A DNA stretch of 64,000 nucleotides from DALYDD01 sp031973395 (GTDB taxonomy: Bacteria > Patescibacteriota > Minisyncoccia > Phycocordibacterales > CAIZLB01): contig DALYDD010000004.1 of the NCBI GenBank assembly GCA_031973395.1, forward strand, positions 1-64,000, read 5' to 3'. Below, piece by piece: positions 35,421 to 44,108 of this stretch (positions are counted from its first letter, which is position 1; the number at the start of each line of letters is the position of its first letter). Under the pieces are notes generated by a model that saw only the letters and a list, made by a program, of their open reading frames with translations, made no database searches and was not told the origin of the DNA. The translations under genes and the position numbers were made by a program.

Positions 35421-36650
35421 ATGAACTCAAAGAAAGCGATACTTCTCATCGTCCTTACTATCCTCGTGCTTGGGGCAATAATATATGGATTGCACGTATA
35501 TCAGATAAAGACCGATGAAGATTTCGATGTATTGATTCGAGACGCGAATACTCAGTTAATTGATCATTCATCATCAGGTTCGTCTACCTCCTCGGCTCTT
35601 GATGATGAAGATGGTGCCATTTCTCTTGGCGTTGCATCCTCAACTCCAAAAAAGTCAGATTTTAAAGATGTAAAAATTAATAGTTCGGCACTTAAGGCCA
35701 ATTCGCCAAAGACATTTATTGTGGCTTTTTTCGGTGATCAAGGTGTAGCCAATCCCGCACATCGGGTTCTTGAATTAGTAAAAAAAGAAAATGCAGATGC
35801 TGCTGTTTTGTTAGGGGATTATGATTATGTAGATGATCCGAAGGCTTGGATGACTTTGATTGAGGGGGAATTGGGGAATGACTTTCCGATTATTCCTGTC
35901 ATAGGCAATCATGATGAGAAAAAATGGAAAGAATACAGTGTATTGCTTACGGAACATTTGAAACGTACTCCTCAGGTCTTATGTGAAGGGGAATTGGCGG
36001 TGAAGGCACAGTGCACATTCAAGCGACTCCGGGTATTTGTAGTTGCGCCAGGGATAAATAGCATTCCGGTATCAAGCGATCTATACTCTGACTTCATCAA
36101 TTCTGCTTCTTTGAAATTAAAAAATACATATGCGACACTGAGCGCAGCTGATGCTAATCCACTCGATACTTATTGGAATGTGTGTGCATGGCATAAAAAT
36201 CAGAGATCGATGCAGGTTGGAGGTAAGGCAGATGAAACTGGTTGGGATACATATAATACCTGTTTGAATCTCGGATTTCCGATCATTACCGCACATGAGC
36301 ATTCATATTCGAGAAGTTTTTTGATGAAAAATCTCCAGAGGCAAGAATTGGCAGAAAAGAAAACTGTATCACTGGCTTCGAGTTCGGCTATTTCTTCTCC
36401 TTTGAATATTGATGATCTGCGCATTATGCCCGGGCAAACTTTTGTCACGGTCTCGGGGCTCGGAGGGCATAGTATTCGGGCACAATATCTCAATAATTCT
36501 TGGTGGTCTACTGTATATACATCGAATCAAGGCGCGAAACCAGGGGCATTATTCTGTGCATTTAATTACCAAGGTGATAATGGACAGACGCTCTGTTATT
36601 TCAAAAATATTGATGAGGAGGTGGTGGATGCGTTTATGATAAAGAAGTAG
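35421..36650 (+). CDS. Membrane-anchored metallophosphoesterase
   Basis: 409 residues from the ATG at 35421 (upstream in-frame codons overlap tsaD). N-terminal TM (about 5-25), Ser-rich linker, then a calcineurin-like phosphoesterase fold: FFGDQG, LLGDYDY, VIGNHDEKK, CAWHKNQ and TAHEHSYSR supply the metal ligands. It is divergent from tsaD. It is the second extracytoplasmic phosphoesterase in the region after the giant surface protein. Substrate unknown. Confidence 0.85.
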   Translation: MNSKKAILLIVLTILVLGAIIYGLHVYQIKTDEDFDVLIRDANTQLIDHSSSGSSTSSALDDEDGAISLGVASSTPKKSDFKDVKINSSALKANSPKTFIVAFFGDQGVANPAHRVLELVKKENADAAVLLGDYDYVDDPKAWMTLIEGELGNDFPIIPVIGNHDEKKWKEYSVLLTEHLKRTPQVLCEGELAVKAQCTFKRLRVFVVAPGINSIPVSSDLYSDFINSASLKLKNTYATLSAADANPLDTYWNVCAWHKNQRSMQVGGKADETGWDTYNTCLNLGFPIITAHEHSYSRSFLMKNLQRQELAEKKTVSLASSSAISSPLNIDDLRIMPGQTFVTVSGLGGHSIRAQYLNNSWWSTVYTSNQGAKPGALFCAFNYQGDNGQTLCYFKNIDEEVVDAFMIKK

Positions 36651-36678
36651 GTTGCATAAGATTGATGTATCACAAATT

Positions 36679-37362
36679 CTAACGAGTTATCTCAATAAAA
36701 TCATCGGCACCTTCCTCTAGTTTTAAGTATTTTTTCTTGACGATCGGCGGGTTGCTTCCATAATCTGTGATGGTATTTATATAGTATTGTTCACCGCTCT
36801 CTGTAGGTTGATCAGTTGGAGTGTAAAAATTTTGATATTCACGCACAGAGAGTTCCCACCCACCGTCTGTAAATGTATACAATTCTTTTAAGAAGATATC
36901 ACCTAGTCCACGACCTTTTGAACCATTGGTAAGTATGCGTTTTTCGGTATCTACGGTCACATAACCCAACACTGGATATTCGGGGCCGTATGCTATGTCT
37001 GAACTGATTTCATACTGTTCAAAATCTCGTGTATCTGGATTTTGAACATAAAACTCAGTACCTACATTATAAGCTCCAATCAATATCTGCATTTGAATAT
37101 CCTCTAACCCGTCAAAATTGATATCAACTTTTGATAGTTCTGTCACTGGCGCGATATAATTAGTTTCAATCTTTGTCACATATCCATCTGTGTATGTAAC
37201 TGTAAGGCTAATTGGTTTTTCTTCAGTATCGGAATCTGCATCTTCGGTTACTGTAAATGTATGTGACACATCGTTTTTCTTAGTATTGTTCTTGGTATAA
37301 GAGATATAGAACAAGCCGGTCAGTATAAGAACAACGAGAACGGCTAAGAGTATTTTTTTCAT
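36679..37362 (-). CDS. Membrane-anchored beta-rich protein, XAC2610-like
   Basis: 227 residues. N-terminal signal anchor (3-22), charged linker, then a beta-rich domain with VDINFDGLEDIQM followed by YFVQNP-type strands, a pattern shared with XAC2610-like and VCBS-like proteins that bind calcium through D-x-N-x-D-G loops. Located just outside the integrated element. Function unknown. Confidence 0.65.
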   Translation of the reverse strand: MKKILLAVLVVLILTGLFYISYTKNNTKKNDVSHTFTVTEDADSDTEEKPISLTVTYTDGYVTKIETNYIAPVTELSKVDINFDGLEDIQMQILIGAYNVGTEFYVQNPDTRDFEQYEISSDIAYGPEYPVLGYVTVDTEKRILTNGSKGRGLGDIFLKELYTFTDGGWELSVREYQNFYTPTDQPTESGEQYYINTITDYGSNPPIVKKKYLKLEEGADDFIEITR

Positions 37363-37412
37363 ATAGTCTATATTGTACAGCTTGTAGAATTGGATTCAAT
37401 GGCACTAAGCCT

Positions 37413-37558
37413 TTATATATCTGCAGCAATCCTCAGAGTCTTCAAGACATGCTCATACTCTGCCGGCGAAATTGAAACTCTATCAATAGTGGTAGTAGTG
37501 AAATGTGCCTGTAGATGATAGGTGCCTCCAAAGGAAGCTTCTAGTGCTAGCTCTAAAT
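37413..37558 (-). pseudogene. Possible C-terminal gene remnant beside composite copy 3
   Basis: The frame ending at 37413 reads like the end of a real protein (HLQAHFTTTTI, SPAEYEHVLKTLRIA) but has no start before it runs into the composite element at 37559. It may be a gene truncated by insertion of that element. Evidence is limited to amino-acid texture. Confidence 0.3.
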
Positions 37559-37773
37559 GGTGACCCTGCGGAGAGTTGGTCCTTACAGGACCAGTACAGG
37601 TTTCCCATTTTCTCAAATTTGATTCTAATTTCGGCTTCGCCTATGGGAATAAAATTATCGAAAATATGGGAGAACCTTTTCGACTCTCCGCCGCGAGCCA
37701 AGCAGTTGGCTCGCTTAGGGTCACACTCGCAAAACAAAAACCACCTTTCGGTGGGTTTTGCTCGTGTGACCCC
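37559..37773 (-). repeat. tRNA-associated composite palindromic element, copy 3 (Glu)
   Basis: Minus-strand order: hairpin 37718-37773 with arms ending GGGTCACAC / GTGTGACCC; hairpin 37693-37714 (core GCCAA-CTGC-TTGGC); CGGAGAGTCGAA (plus 37679-37690), identical to the reverse complement of the tRNA-Glu T arm; GGTTCTCCCATATTTTC paired with GAAAATGGGAAACC; hairpin GGTCC-TGTAA-GGACC (37578-37592); then CTCTCCGCAGGGTCAC, a copy of the tRNA-Glu 3' end (37559-37577). The matching tRNA-Glu now lies 9.7 kb away at 47422, separated by the integrated element. Confidence 0.85.
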
Positions 37774-37810
37774 ATTGTACCTTAATTGGAACACTTTAGA
37801 GAACGCAATC

Positions 37811-38107
37811 TTATCTTGGAAGTCGTTTAGACTTTCGCGTTCTTTTGATATAAATCAATCCTAAAATGGCAAAAATGATTGCTAATACGGATAAGAAAGT
37901 GTGATTATTGAAAAAAGCATATACTCCATTGATCACGCAATACCTGCTTGTGCAAGGTTGCGAAAGCTCAATAAAAGAGTTGTGTCCGGAAATCTGATCT
38001 CCGATCCATATCGCAGCAATTGCAAACCCATACAGTGCAACTATCATTGAAAACAACCATGCGATTCCACCAATGAAATAGCTGATGATTTTTATGTTTT
38101 TTGTCAT
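37811..38107 (-). CDS. Small two-TM protein of the integrated element
   Basis: 98 residues: TM1 about 8-34, a loop with two cysteines (QPCTSRYCVI), TM2 about 68-87, basic C-terminus (KRTRKSKRLPR). A GTTCACA motif touches its start codon (GTGAAC on plus at 38109-38114), matching the repeats upstream of other element genes. No family recognised. Confidence 0.6.
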   Translation of the reverse strand: MTKNIKIISYFIGGIAWLFSMIVALYGFAIAAIWIGDQISGHNSFIELSQPCTSRYCVINGVYAFFNNHTFLSVLAIIFAILGLIYIKRTRKSKRLPR

Positions 38108-38204
38108 TGTGAACCCATTGCGTGGCTTTCAGAACTTACTAAACAGAGGGATTATATCGTCTCTGCCATTCAGAACCTTGGCTCGCTTATGGTTTCGTAA
38201 ATCT

Positions 38205-38789
38205 CTATTCTGTTAATGTAACTTCTATAAAATCATTTTTTTGTTCGGGGTGTTTTATATAGTACCTAAAAGACTTATAGGGCGACTTACCTTTACCTTT
38301 GAAATAGGTATAAAATTGCGGTCGGTATGATGTGTCATCTCCTCTTTGGTCGATTGACTCAATCCACTCAAAAGGTATCACACCTGTCATTAAGATATTT
38401 GATGATGTGTCGTTACTATCTTGAGGTTTCTTACTGAAAGAAGTGTCGCCTATACGATATGCGGATATGACCTCACAAAAAAACTCGACGCCAGCAAAAT
38501 GATAACCTTTAATTTCTGCCCCTAGATAGGTATATCCGTGTCTATTTTCTGTATTGCTTGTAGGATAGTGGCTATCGTATTTCTTTATGTTGATTAGTTC
38601 TATCTTGCTACTTATTCCATTTCGGACCTTATATACAAGCTCATCAACAATCTTTTGAATTGCCTCACGCCTAGTAAAACGTTCCCTGAATGACTGTTGT
38701 TTGGAAAGACTATAAACGTGATAGGCAACGAAAGTACCGATGACAATTCCTACGACACTGATAATTGTATTTATAATTTCAATACTCAT
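38205..38789 (-). CDS. One-TM protein of unknown function
   Basis: 194 residues. N-terminal TM (about 4-26, IINTIISVVGIVIGTFVAYHV) and a cytosolic alpha/beta region with no recognised motif. It lies downstream of the prenyl-synthase-like gene on the same strand, but the GTTCAC repeat cluster at 38798-38820 sits directly before it, so it may have its own promoter. Confidence 0.6.
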   Translation of the reverse strand: MSIEIINTIISVVGIVIGTFVAYHVYSLSKQQSFRERFTRREAIQKIVDELVYKVRNGISSKIELINIKKYDSHYPTSNTENRHGYTYLGAEIKGYHFAGVEFFCEVISAYRIGDTSFSKKPQDSNDTSSNILMTGVIPFEWIESIDQRGDDTSYRPQFYTYFKGKGKSPYKSFRYYIKHPEQKNDFIEVTLTE

Positions 38790-38797
38790 ATAGGTAG

Positions 38798-38820
38798 GTT
38801 CACAACGTTCACTTGTTCAT
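38798..38820. promoter_or_regulatory. GTTCAC direct-repeat cluster 1
   Basis: GTTCAC-aac-GTTCAC-tt-GTTCAT, immediately upstream of the minus-strand gene starting at 38789. It resembles the clusters at 40667 and 40788, so it may be an element-specific operator. Confidence 0.6.
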
Positions 38821-38821
38821 C

Positions 38822-40114
38822 CTAGCTCTTGGCCCAAACTGAAGATAACCTATCTTTTTCATTATCAAGCCAAGTTATCATTTCTTTTGTACGCTTATTT
38901 ACCAAAGATTGCTGTGGACGAATTTTCGTATCAAATTTAATTGAAAGCAATTTAACATATCTATTACCTTTTACTAAACTCACAACTAAATCTTCAAGAA
39001 AGCTTTTACTTTCAGATGGTTCAAATTCTTTCAGTGCTTCAAGTGCAATATAAGCGTAGGCTGTGGCGTCTACTAGAGCAAGCTTAATGTAGTCACCCTT
39101 TACCATCATCTCTCTCATCTTCTCTTGCCATTCCTGTTCTGATTTATGCTTATAAAAATCTTCAAGAAGTGAAATGTGCTCATTGTTCTTGTTATTAAGC
39201 AGGATTTGAATTGGCCACGTAAGTCTCTCGTTTTTTATATCAATAAATACATCTTCAGATACCTTCTCACGTGTAGGCGAATTATTTCCAGTCAAGTCTA
39301 GTGCGAAGTCTTGAATATCGTTTACCACCATCATCAACATACCATAGCAGAAAGCATACCTCGTTAATTGCTTCAATGTGTTGTTTTCAACCTTTTCAGA
39401 AAAAAGAGATGTGAGAATAGTAGGAAATCGCTCAATCATATAAGCATTTAAACCGTAAGTGCGTTTCCAAACAAATTCCGCAATACTTGAAGCGTCTATT
39501 TTCACACCCTCTTTTAGTTCATTTTCCACTAGTTTTAGCTCTGGCTTTAAAATTTGAGCATCTAACTTTCTATCTTCTGAAATAGTAAGTGGTAGGAGAT
39601 TATTCTTATTGAAATTATTATACACATTAAAGAGTGTATCGAATGTTTGACCTAGATATATACCTCTGTATATCTCTTCAGTAAATAATATAAGTTTTTC
39701 CTTTTGTTCATTGTTTAGCAATGTTGTTTCATTGATAAAATCAGAATGACAGTCTCTTAAAAAAGTAGCCGTTTTAAAAGCCGTTATTTTTTTATCTCCA
39801 ATATATCCAGACTTTCCATCTGCCCCGACATTATAACAATATGCTTGTATCATATTTAATTCCAAAGATGCACATAGAAAGTAAAATGCTTCACCAGTCT
39901 CTATGTTTAAAATATGTGCAATAAGATATAAGAAATGAGCTCGTGAACTTTGCTTTGATGCAATTTTATCAAGAGCAAATTCTTTCAACATTAGGGCGAC
40001 ATCTTTATCTTCACATAACAGAGATTTATTTGTTAGAAACGAATTAAGAAACGGAAAATAACTTGCGTGTATTTCCTTCATCTGCTGAAACCTTTTTTCT
40101 GTTCTATCTAACAT
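38822..40114 (-). CDS. Divergent polyprenyl synthetase / terpenoid-synthase fold protein
   Basis: 430 residues, almost all helical. The region GMLMMVVNDIQDFALDLTG followed by SEDVFIDIKNERLTWPIQILL matches the second Asp-rich motif and the G-x-D-I-x-x-G/K-x-T-L-P block of trans-prenyltransferases. The first Asp-rich motif region (LELNMIQAYCYNVGAD) is aligned but lacks the DDxxD. Relatives with a degenerate first motif include ComQ-type prenylases. The start overlaps the idi stop by 11 nt, so the enzyme very likely uses IDI products. Substrate unknown. Confidence 0.65.
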   Translation of the reverse strand: MLDRTEKRFQQMKEIHASYFPFLNSFLTNKSLLCEDKDVALMLKEFALDKIASKQSSRAHFLYLIAHILNIETGEAFYFLCASLELNMIQAYCYNVGADGKSGYIGDKKITAFKTATFLRDCHSDFINETTLLNNEQKEKLILFTEEIYRGIYLGQTFDTLFNVYNNFNKNNLLPLTISEDRKLDAQILKPELKLVENELKEGVKIDASSIAEFVWKRTYGLNAYMIERFPTILTSLFSEKVENNTLKQLTRYAFCYGMLMMVVNDIQDFALDLTGNNSPTREKVSEDVFIDIKNERLTWPIQILLNNKNNEHISLLEDFYKHKSEQEWQEKMREMMVKGDYIKLALVDATAYAYIALEALKEFEPSESKSFLEDLVVSLVKGNRYVKLLSIKFDTKIRPQQSLVNKRTKEMITWLDNEKDRLSSVWAKS

Positions 40115-40622
40115 TGTTGAGAAAGGTTTGGTTATTCATAATAATTTTCAACCATTCTGTATAGAGGGTAGGATTATTCTCAATATCTTTCTTAAGCTCT
40201 GCAATTTTAATCCATTTATATTCTGATACCTCTTCAAAATTTGGATGTGGCTCTTCATCACTGTTACCAATAAAGACGTGGTCAAACTCATTTTCAACTA
40301 GACCATTTTCTAATTCAACTTTATACATAAAAGTAAACAATTCTTCCAAATCACAATCAATCCCCATTTCTTCTTGAAGTCTTCTGTGAATTGCCACTCT
40401 CAAATTTTCGTTTTCTTTAGGATGACTACAGCACGTATTACTCCATAAACCACCAGAATGATATTTAGCGGGATTTCTTCTTTGTAGGAGAAGTTCAGTA
40501 TTTTTATTAAATATAAAAATAGAAAATGCCTCGTGGAGAACACCAGATTTATGTGCTTCCAGTTTTTCAACTGTGCCTATCCTGTTTCCTTCTTTATCTA
40601 CTAGATTTATTAAGTCACCCAT
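40104..40622 (-). CDS. idi: Isopentenyl-diphosphate delta-isomerase, type I
   Basis: 172 residues, Nudix-like fold. Active-site Cys in WSNTCCSHP, substrate region LLLQRRNPAKYHSGG, Nudix-type LQEEMGIDC and the metal-binding ENEFDHVF. It interconverts IPP and DMAPP. It is the first gene of a two-gene operon with the prenyl-synthase-like protein in a mobile element. No other isoprenoid gene is visible in the window. Confidence 0.92.
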   Translation of the reverse strand: MGDLINLVDKEGNRIGTVEKLEAHKSGVLHEAFSIFIFNKNTELLLQRRNPAKYHSGGLWSNTCCSHPKENENLRVAIHRRLQEEMGIDCDLEELFTFMYKVELENGLVENEFDHVFIGNSDEEPHPNFEEVSEYKWIKIAELKKDIENNPTLYTEWLKIIMNNQTFLNNVR

Positions 40623-40666
40623 AATTATTTGACCATAATATCAAAAATTTCTCAAAACATCTAGAC

Positions 40667-40681
40667 ATTCACGACGTTCAC
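40667..40681. promoter_or_regulatory. GTTCAC direct-repeat cluster 2
   Basis: ATTCAC-gac-GTTCAC in the intergenic region between idi (minus) and the AbiJ-like gene (plus). Same 9-nt period as the other clusters. Confidence 0.5.
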
Positions 40682-40787
40682 ACTTGAGAAATAATTTGCA
40701 CAAAAAAGTAGCTCTTTTTCGACTAATTTCGCCTAATTTATATCAAGACAACCCGAACCCTTTATAAAACTCTGTTTTTATTGTAAA

Positions 40788-40824
40788 GTTCACAATGTTC
40801 ACCACGTTCATTTTTGTGAACGTG
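40788..40824. promoter_or_regulatory. GTTCAC cluster 3 with palindrome
   Basis: Three direct repeats GTTCAC-aat-GTTCAC-cac-GTTCAT overlap a perfect palindrome CACGTTCA-tttttg-TGAACGTG (40803-40824), 13 bp before the start at 40837. A likely operator of the AbiJ-like gene. Confidence 0.65.
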
Positions 40825-40836
40825 TGTACGATGTGA

Positions 40837-42237
40837 ATGTATATGAAATTGAGTGGTAATGACAAAAAAATACTAGAGACACTTTTCAATATGCGAGGCG
40901 GTTATGTCTTGGATTTTTCCGATAGACGGATGACGGAGTTTTTCAAGGAAGAATTTGGGATAAATATCTATGATGAGAAATACGACTTTGATTTTCCAAG
41001 TAAATCCAAGGCTAACCGTTTGCGTGGTATCTGGCTCAAAGAGGATGTGTTGGTTGTGGGACAGATAATCCTATCCCTCGTGGACTACTATGAGACAAGT
41101 CTTCTTGTTGAGAATAAAGAGATACCACAGAATACCAAAGACCTTATTCAAAAAGGACGTGAAATTGGTGCAAGATTGCTTTTCAATGAAATGGCGAGAG
41201 GCAATGAACCGATAGTCAAAGCTATTACTGACAAGACAGCCCTCATCAGAAACTTCAATTCTATTGATTACAAAGCTCTCAAAACCAATGAGAAAATATA
41301 CTTATTGAAGGTCCTGTATTCATATTACGAAGCCATCATACGAACATACTACGGCTCTGGTTTATTTTTCTTAACCTCTGGCATTGATGACCTGAATGAC
41401 TACTTCAAAGTACTACGAAAAAGGATAATAGAAATTATCGCTTCAGATGACACGTTTTTGGATATAAAGAACAGCCACGCCTACACGCAAATTATCGAAC
41501 CTATCACAAGCCTGTATGTGAGTGCCGAGTTTTTGGACGCTATTTGGGATGATGCAATACTCCCTTCGATTATCAATATGCGTGAAGATATTGCTGATAA
41601 GGACCTATTTGAAAATCAGTCTGAAGTACACCAAGAGACAGGTATAGGATTACCACTTTTCCTTGAAGCGATTAAAAGAGAAATGGAAAAGATGAAAAAA
41701 TATCTGGACCAGAGGACAAAAAGCTTTTATGCTACTGACTTACCGAAACATAAAGAGGTTTTTGAAAAAGCTTCTGGCGAGCCGAAAAAAGATGATGTCA
41801 TAAAGCACGAACACACCCATCTTTTCAAAAATAGTATCCAAGAGAAAGAGATAGTCCTAAACCACAAGTTCGAGGATGGTAAACCAAGCACTAACTACAT
41901 CACTAAAAAGGGCGATGATTTCTACTATAAAGGTCTTCATATTCTCGCCAACAAGAAAAATAATGATTACTACAAGGTATTTTCTGCTCTGTACGCAAAA
42001 CTTCCCGATGGTGGTGAAATATCATACAAAGACCTTATTTCTGAAATAAAAAGCCGTATGTCTGACCAAAAGAATAAGACAGATGATGAGATGCAGAAGT
42101 TTATTCAAAGAAACCTTACCGATAGAGGTAACGGCTTTATGAGATACGCAAACATACCAGAGACAGAAGACAACGGAAAGCCACTTATCTCTGTCATTCG
42201 TGGCACTGGAGTAGTGTTCAATAACAAAACAGGCTAG
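40837..42237 (+). CDS. AbiJ-type N-terminal domain protein, possible defence function
   Basis: 466 residues. The first ~60 residues (MRGGYVLDFSDRRMTEFFKEEFGINIYDEKY, then SKANRLRGIW) resemble N-terminal domains of abortive-infection AbiJ-like proteins. The middle is helical; the C-terminal ~120 residues (GDDFYYKGLHILAN...GGEISYKDLISEIKS) look like a winged-helix module. No nuclease motif is obvious. It is divergent from idi, with the operator-like repeats between them, and starts with the ATG-TAT-ATG pattern used by other genes of the element. The defence role is inference. Confidence 0.55.
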   Translation: MYMKLSGNDKKILETLFNMRGGYVLDFSDRRMTEFFKEEFGINIYDEKYDFDFPSKSKANRLRGIWLKEDVLVVGQIILSLVDYYETSLLVENKEIPQNTKDLIQKGREIGARLLFNEMARGNEPIVKAITDKTALIRNFNSIDYKALKTNEKIYLLKVLYSYYEAIIRTYYGSGLFFLTSGIDDLNDYFKVLRKRIIEIIASDDTFLDIKNSHAYTQIIEPITSLYVSAEFLDAIWDDAILPSIINMREDIADKDLFENQSEVHQETGIGLPLFLEAIKREMEKMKKYLDQRTKSFYATDLPKHKEVFEKASGEPKKDDVIKHEHTHLFKNSIQEKEIVLNHKFEDGKPSTNYITKKGDDFYYKGLHILANKKNNDYYKVFSALYAKLPDGGEISYKDLISEIKSRMSDQKNKTDDEMQKFIQRNLTDRGNGFMRYANIPETEDNGKPLISVIRGTGVVFNNKTG

Positions 42238-42276
42238 TTCCTGACTTTTCCTGAAAAATAATTATAGACTGTCCCG

Positions 42277-42305
42277 AAACACCCTTGAAATACGGGGTGT
42301 TTTTC
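42277..42305 (+). terminator. Terminator after the AbiJ-like gene
   Basis: AAACACCC (42277-42284) pairs with GGGTGTTT (42295-42302), followed by T residues. Confidence 0.75.
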
Positions 42306-42411
42306 TATTTACAGGAAATCAAATGAAATACGCAGAACATTCTCAAAAGGCAAAAATTGGTATGTAGCTTTTCTTGGCGGAAGTACACATATCAATAAAA
42401 CACCAATATAA

Positions 42412-42699
42412 ATGTTTATGAAAAAACACATAGCAGAAGTTCCTCTCGACGATTATAAGAACTATTACTACTCAAACGACATTGATGTCGCATCGGTACT
42501 CGTGTGCAAGGGATACACGCTCGAAGATGTGGTCCCCATCTCAAACAATAAGGCGACTTTTGTCTTCAAAAATCATCCTGCCATCACCGATGCAGTTGAT
42601 GGATTTTGGAGTAACCGAATTGAGGTCCATCCTCTTGAATTTGCCAACGCTCGCAAGAACCTGAAGTCTCGCATTTTTGGTATGCGAAAAGATTACTAA
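42412..42699 (+). CDS. DUF5659 domain protein
   Basis: 95 residues. The pattern DIDVASVLVCKGYTLEDV...ATFVFKN...DAVDGFWSNRIEVHPLEFANARKNLKSRIFG fits DUF5659, a small domain of unknown role often found near phage- or element-type replication genes. It starts ATG-TTT-ATG and is followed after 12 nt by the ATPase gene. Confidence 0.7.
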   Translation: MFMKKHIAEVPLDDYKNYYYSNDIDVASVLVCKGYTLEDVVPISNNKATFVFKNHPAITDAVDGFWSNRIEVHPLEFANARKNLKSRIFGMRKDY

Positions 42700-42711
42700 C
42701 CACTAATAAAA

Positions 42712-44088
42712 ATGTATATGCAAAACAATGAAGAAAAAATAATAAAGCCAATACTAAAAACTGCCATCTTCACCACAGATACTCTCTACGAAATGGTTTT
42801 TGACCGCAATGCAAACAAGACATCTTTCACCAAAATAAACCGTGATGGAACGATTGAATATCTCCTCGAAGAAGTTGATATTGATGGTAGAAAATACAAA
42901 CCACTTCCACCAACTTACAACCTCGTAGACAAAGACGTGATACTTTTCCCATCCGTTGCTACCGAGTATCAAAGTGAGGAAGAAATACTCAAAGAGATAC
43001 AGACCTTCATACACAAATACCTAGACATCTCTGAAGTGTTCGAACAGATAGCCACTTATTATGTCCTCTTTACTTGGATGTTTGATAAGTTCAACGAGGT
43101 CCCATATCTCCGTGCCATAGGCGACTTTGGTAGCGGTAAATCTCGCTTTATTCAAGCTATAGGCATCCTATGCTACAAACCTGTGTTTACGGGCGGTGCG
43201 ACTACTCCTAGCCCCATATTTCGCATTGTAAACGAGGTACACGGCACACTTATCATTGATGAAGCCGACTTCAAGTTCTCTGATATGACCTCTGAAATCG
43301 TAAAGATTTTGAACACTGGATACCAGAGAGGTATGCCAGTCTTGAGGTCCGAAGGCAAAGGTACTTTTGAGGTAAAAGCGTATGACGTTTTCTGTCCGAA
43401 GATAGTCGCTACTCGTGAGACATTTTCTGATAAGGCACTTGAAAGCCGATTTCTCGTCGAAGAAATGGGTGCAGGAAAACTGCGTGCAGATATTCCAAGA
43501 ACACTCGATGAGAGCTTTTACAAAGAAGCTGAACTCATCAGAAATAAGCTTTTGATGTGGCGATTGAAAAACTACTTTGAGCCTATCGAGCGAAGACACG
43601 ACCTCATCGAAGGTATACATCCTCGCCTCAATCAGATAGTGATGCCATTGCTTTCAATTATCAAAGACGAAGCGATACGTGAGCACCTCAAAACATTCAT
43701 CGTGAAATACAATACAGACCTTGTAGCTGACCGAGGACTTTCTTGGGAAAGCGACATCGTGTTTGCGGTACTAAAACTTGAATACGAATTGAAGGTCCAC
43801 GAAATTACCGTCAAACAGATAACTGATGAAGTAAACAAGGAAATCGACATCACTGACGACACACTACAAGCTCGAAAAGTCGGATGGTATCTACGTTCAA
43901 AGTTACAGCTCAAACCATACAAAACACGAAAAGGTTTTGTGCTCTCCTTCAAGGAAAATAAAAAGCGACTTGATATGTGGAAAGAACGCTTCGGCATAAC
44001 CGATGCGGATATTCGAGGTGAACAAGTGAATGTCGTGAACGATACCAAAACAGTAGATGCACCAACGGCTGAAGAGCTTGGATTTTAA
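42712..44088 (+). CDS. P-loop ATPase, replication/helicase type of the mobile element
   Basis: 458 residues. Walker A GDFGSGKSR near residue 138 and Walker B TLIIDEADF near 180, followed by a sensor-type region KIVATRETFSDKALESRFL with an arginine suitable as an Arg finger. The C-terminal ~130 residues look like winged helices. The layout suggests an SF3/AAA+ helicase or primase-associated ATPase used for element replication or maintenance. The exact family is not recognised. Confidence 0.7.
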   Translation: MYMQNNEEKIIKPILKTAIFTTDTLYEMVFDRNANKTSFTKINRDGTIEYLLEEVDIDGRKYKPLPPTYNLVDKDVILFPSVATEYQSEEEILKEIQTFIHKYLDISEVFEQIATYYVLFTWMFDKFNEVPYLRAIGDFGSGKSRFIQAIGILCYKPVFTGGATTPSPIFRIVNEVHGTLIIDEADFKFSDMTSEIVKILNTGYQRGMPVLRSEGKGTFEVKAYDVFCPKIVATRETFSDKALESRFLVEEMGAGKLRADIPRTLDESFYKEAELIRNKLLMWRLKNYFEPIERRHDLIEGIHPRLNQIVMPLLSIIKDEAIREHLKTFIVKYNTDLVADRGLSWESDIVFAVLKLEYELKVHEITVKQITDEVNKEIDITDDTLQARKVGWYLRSKLQLKPYKTRKGFVLSFKENKKRLDMWKERFGITDADIRGEQVNVVNDTKTVDAPTAEELGF

Positions 44089-44108
44089 TCATTAACTAAG
44101 TCAAAACA

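Noticed and set aside
42324..42368. Tiny frame starting MKYAEHSQKAK before the DUF5659 gene
   Set aside because: Only 14 codons, with no supporting context.
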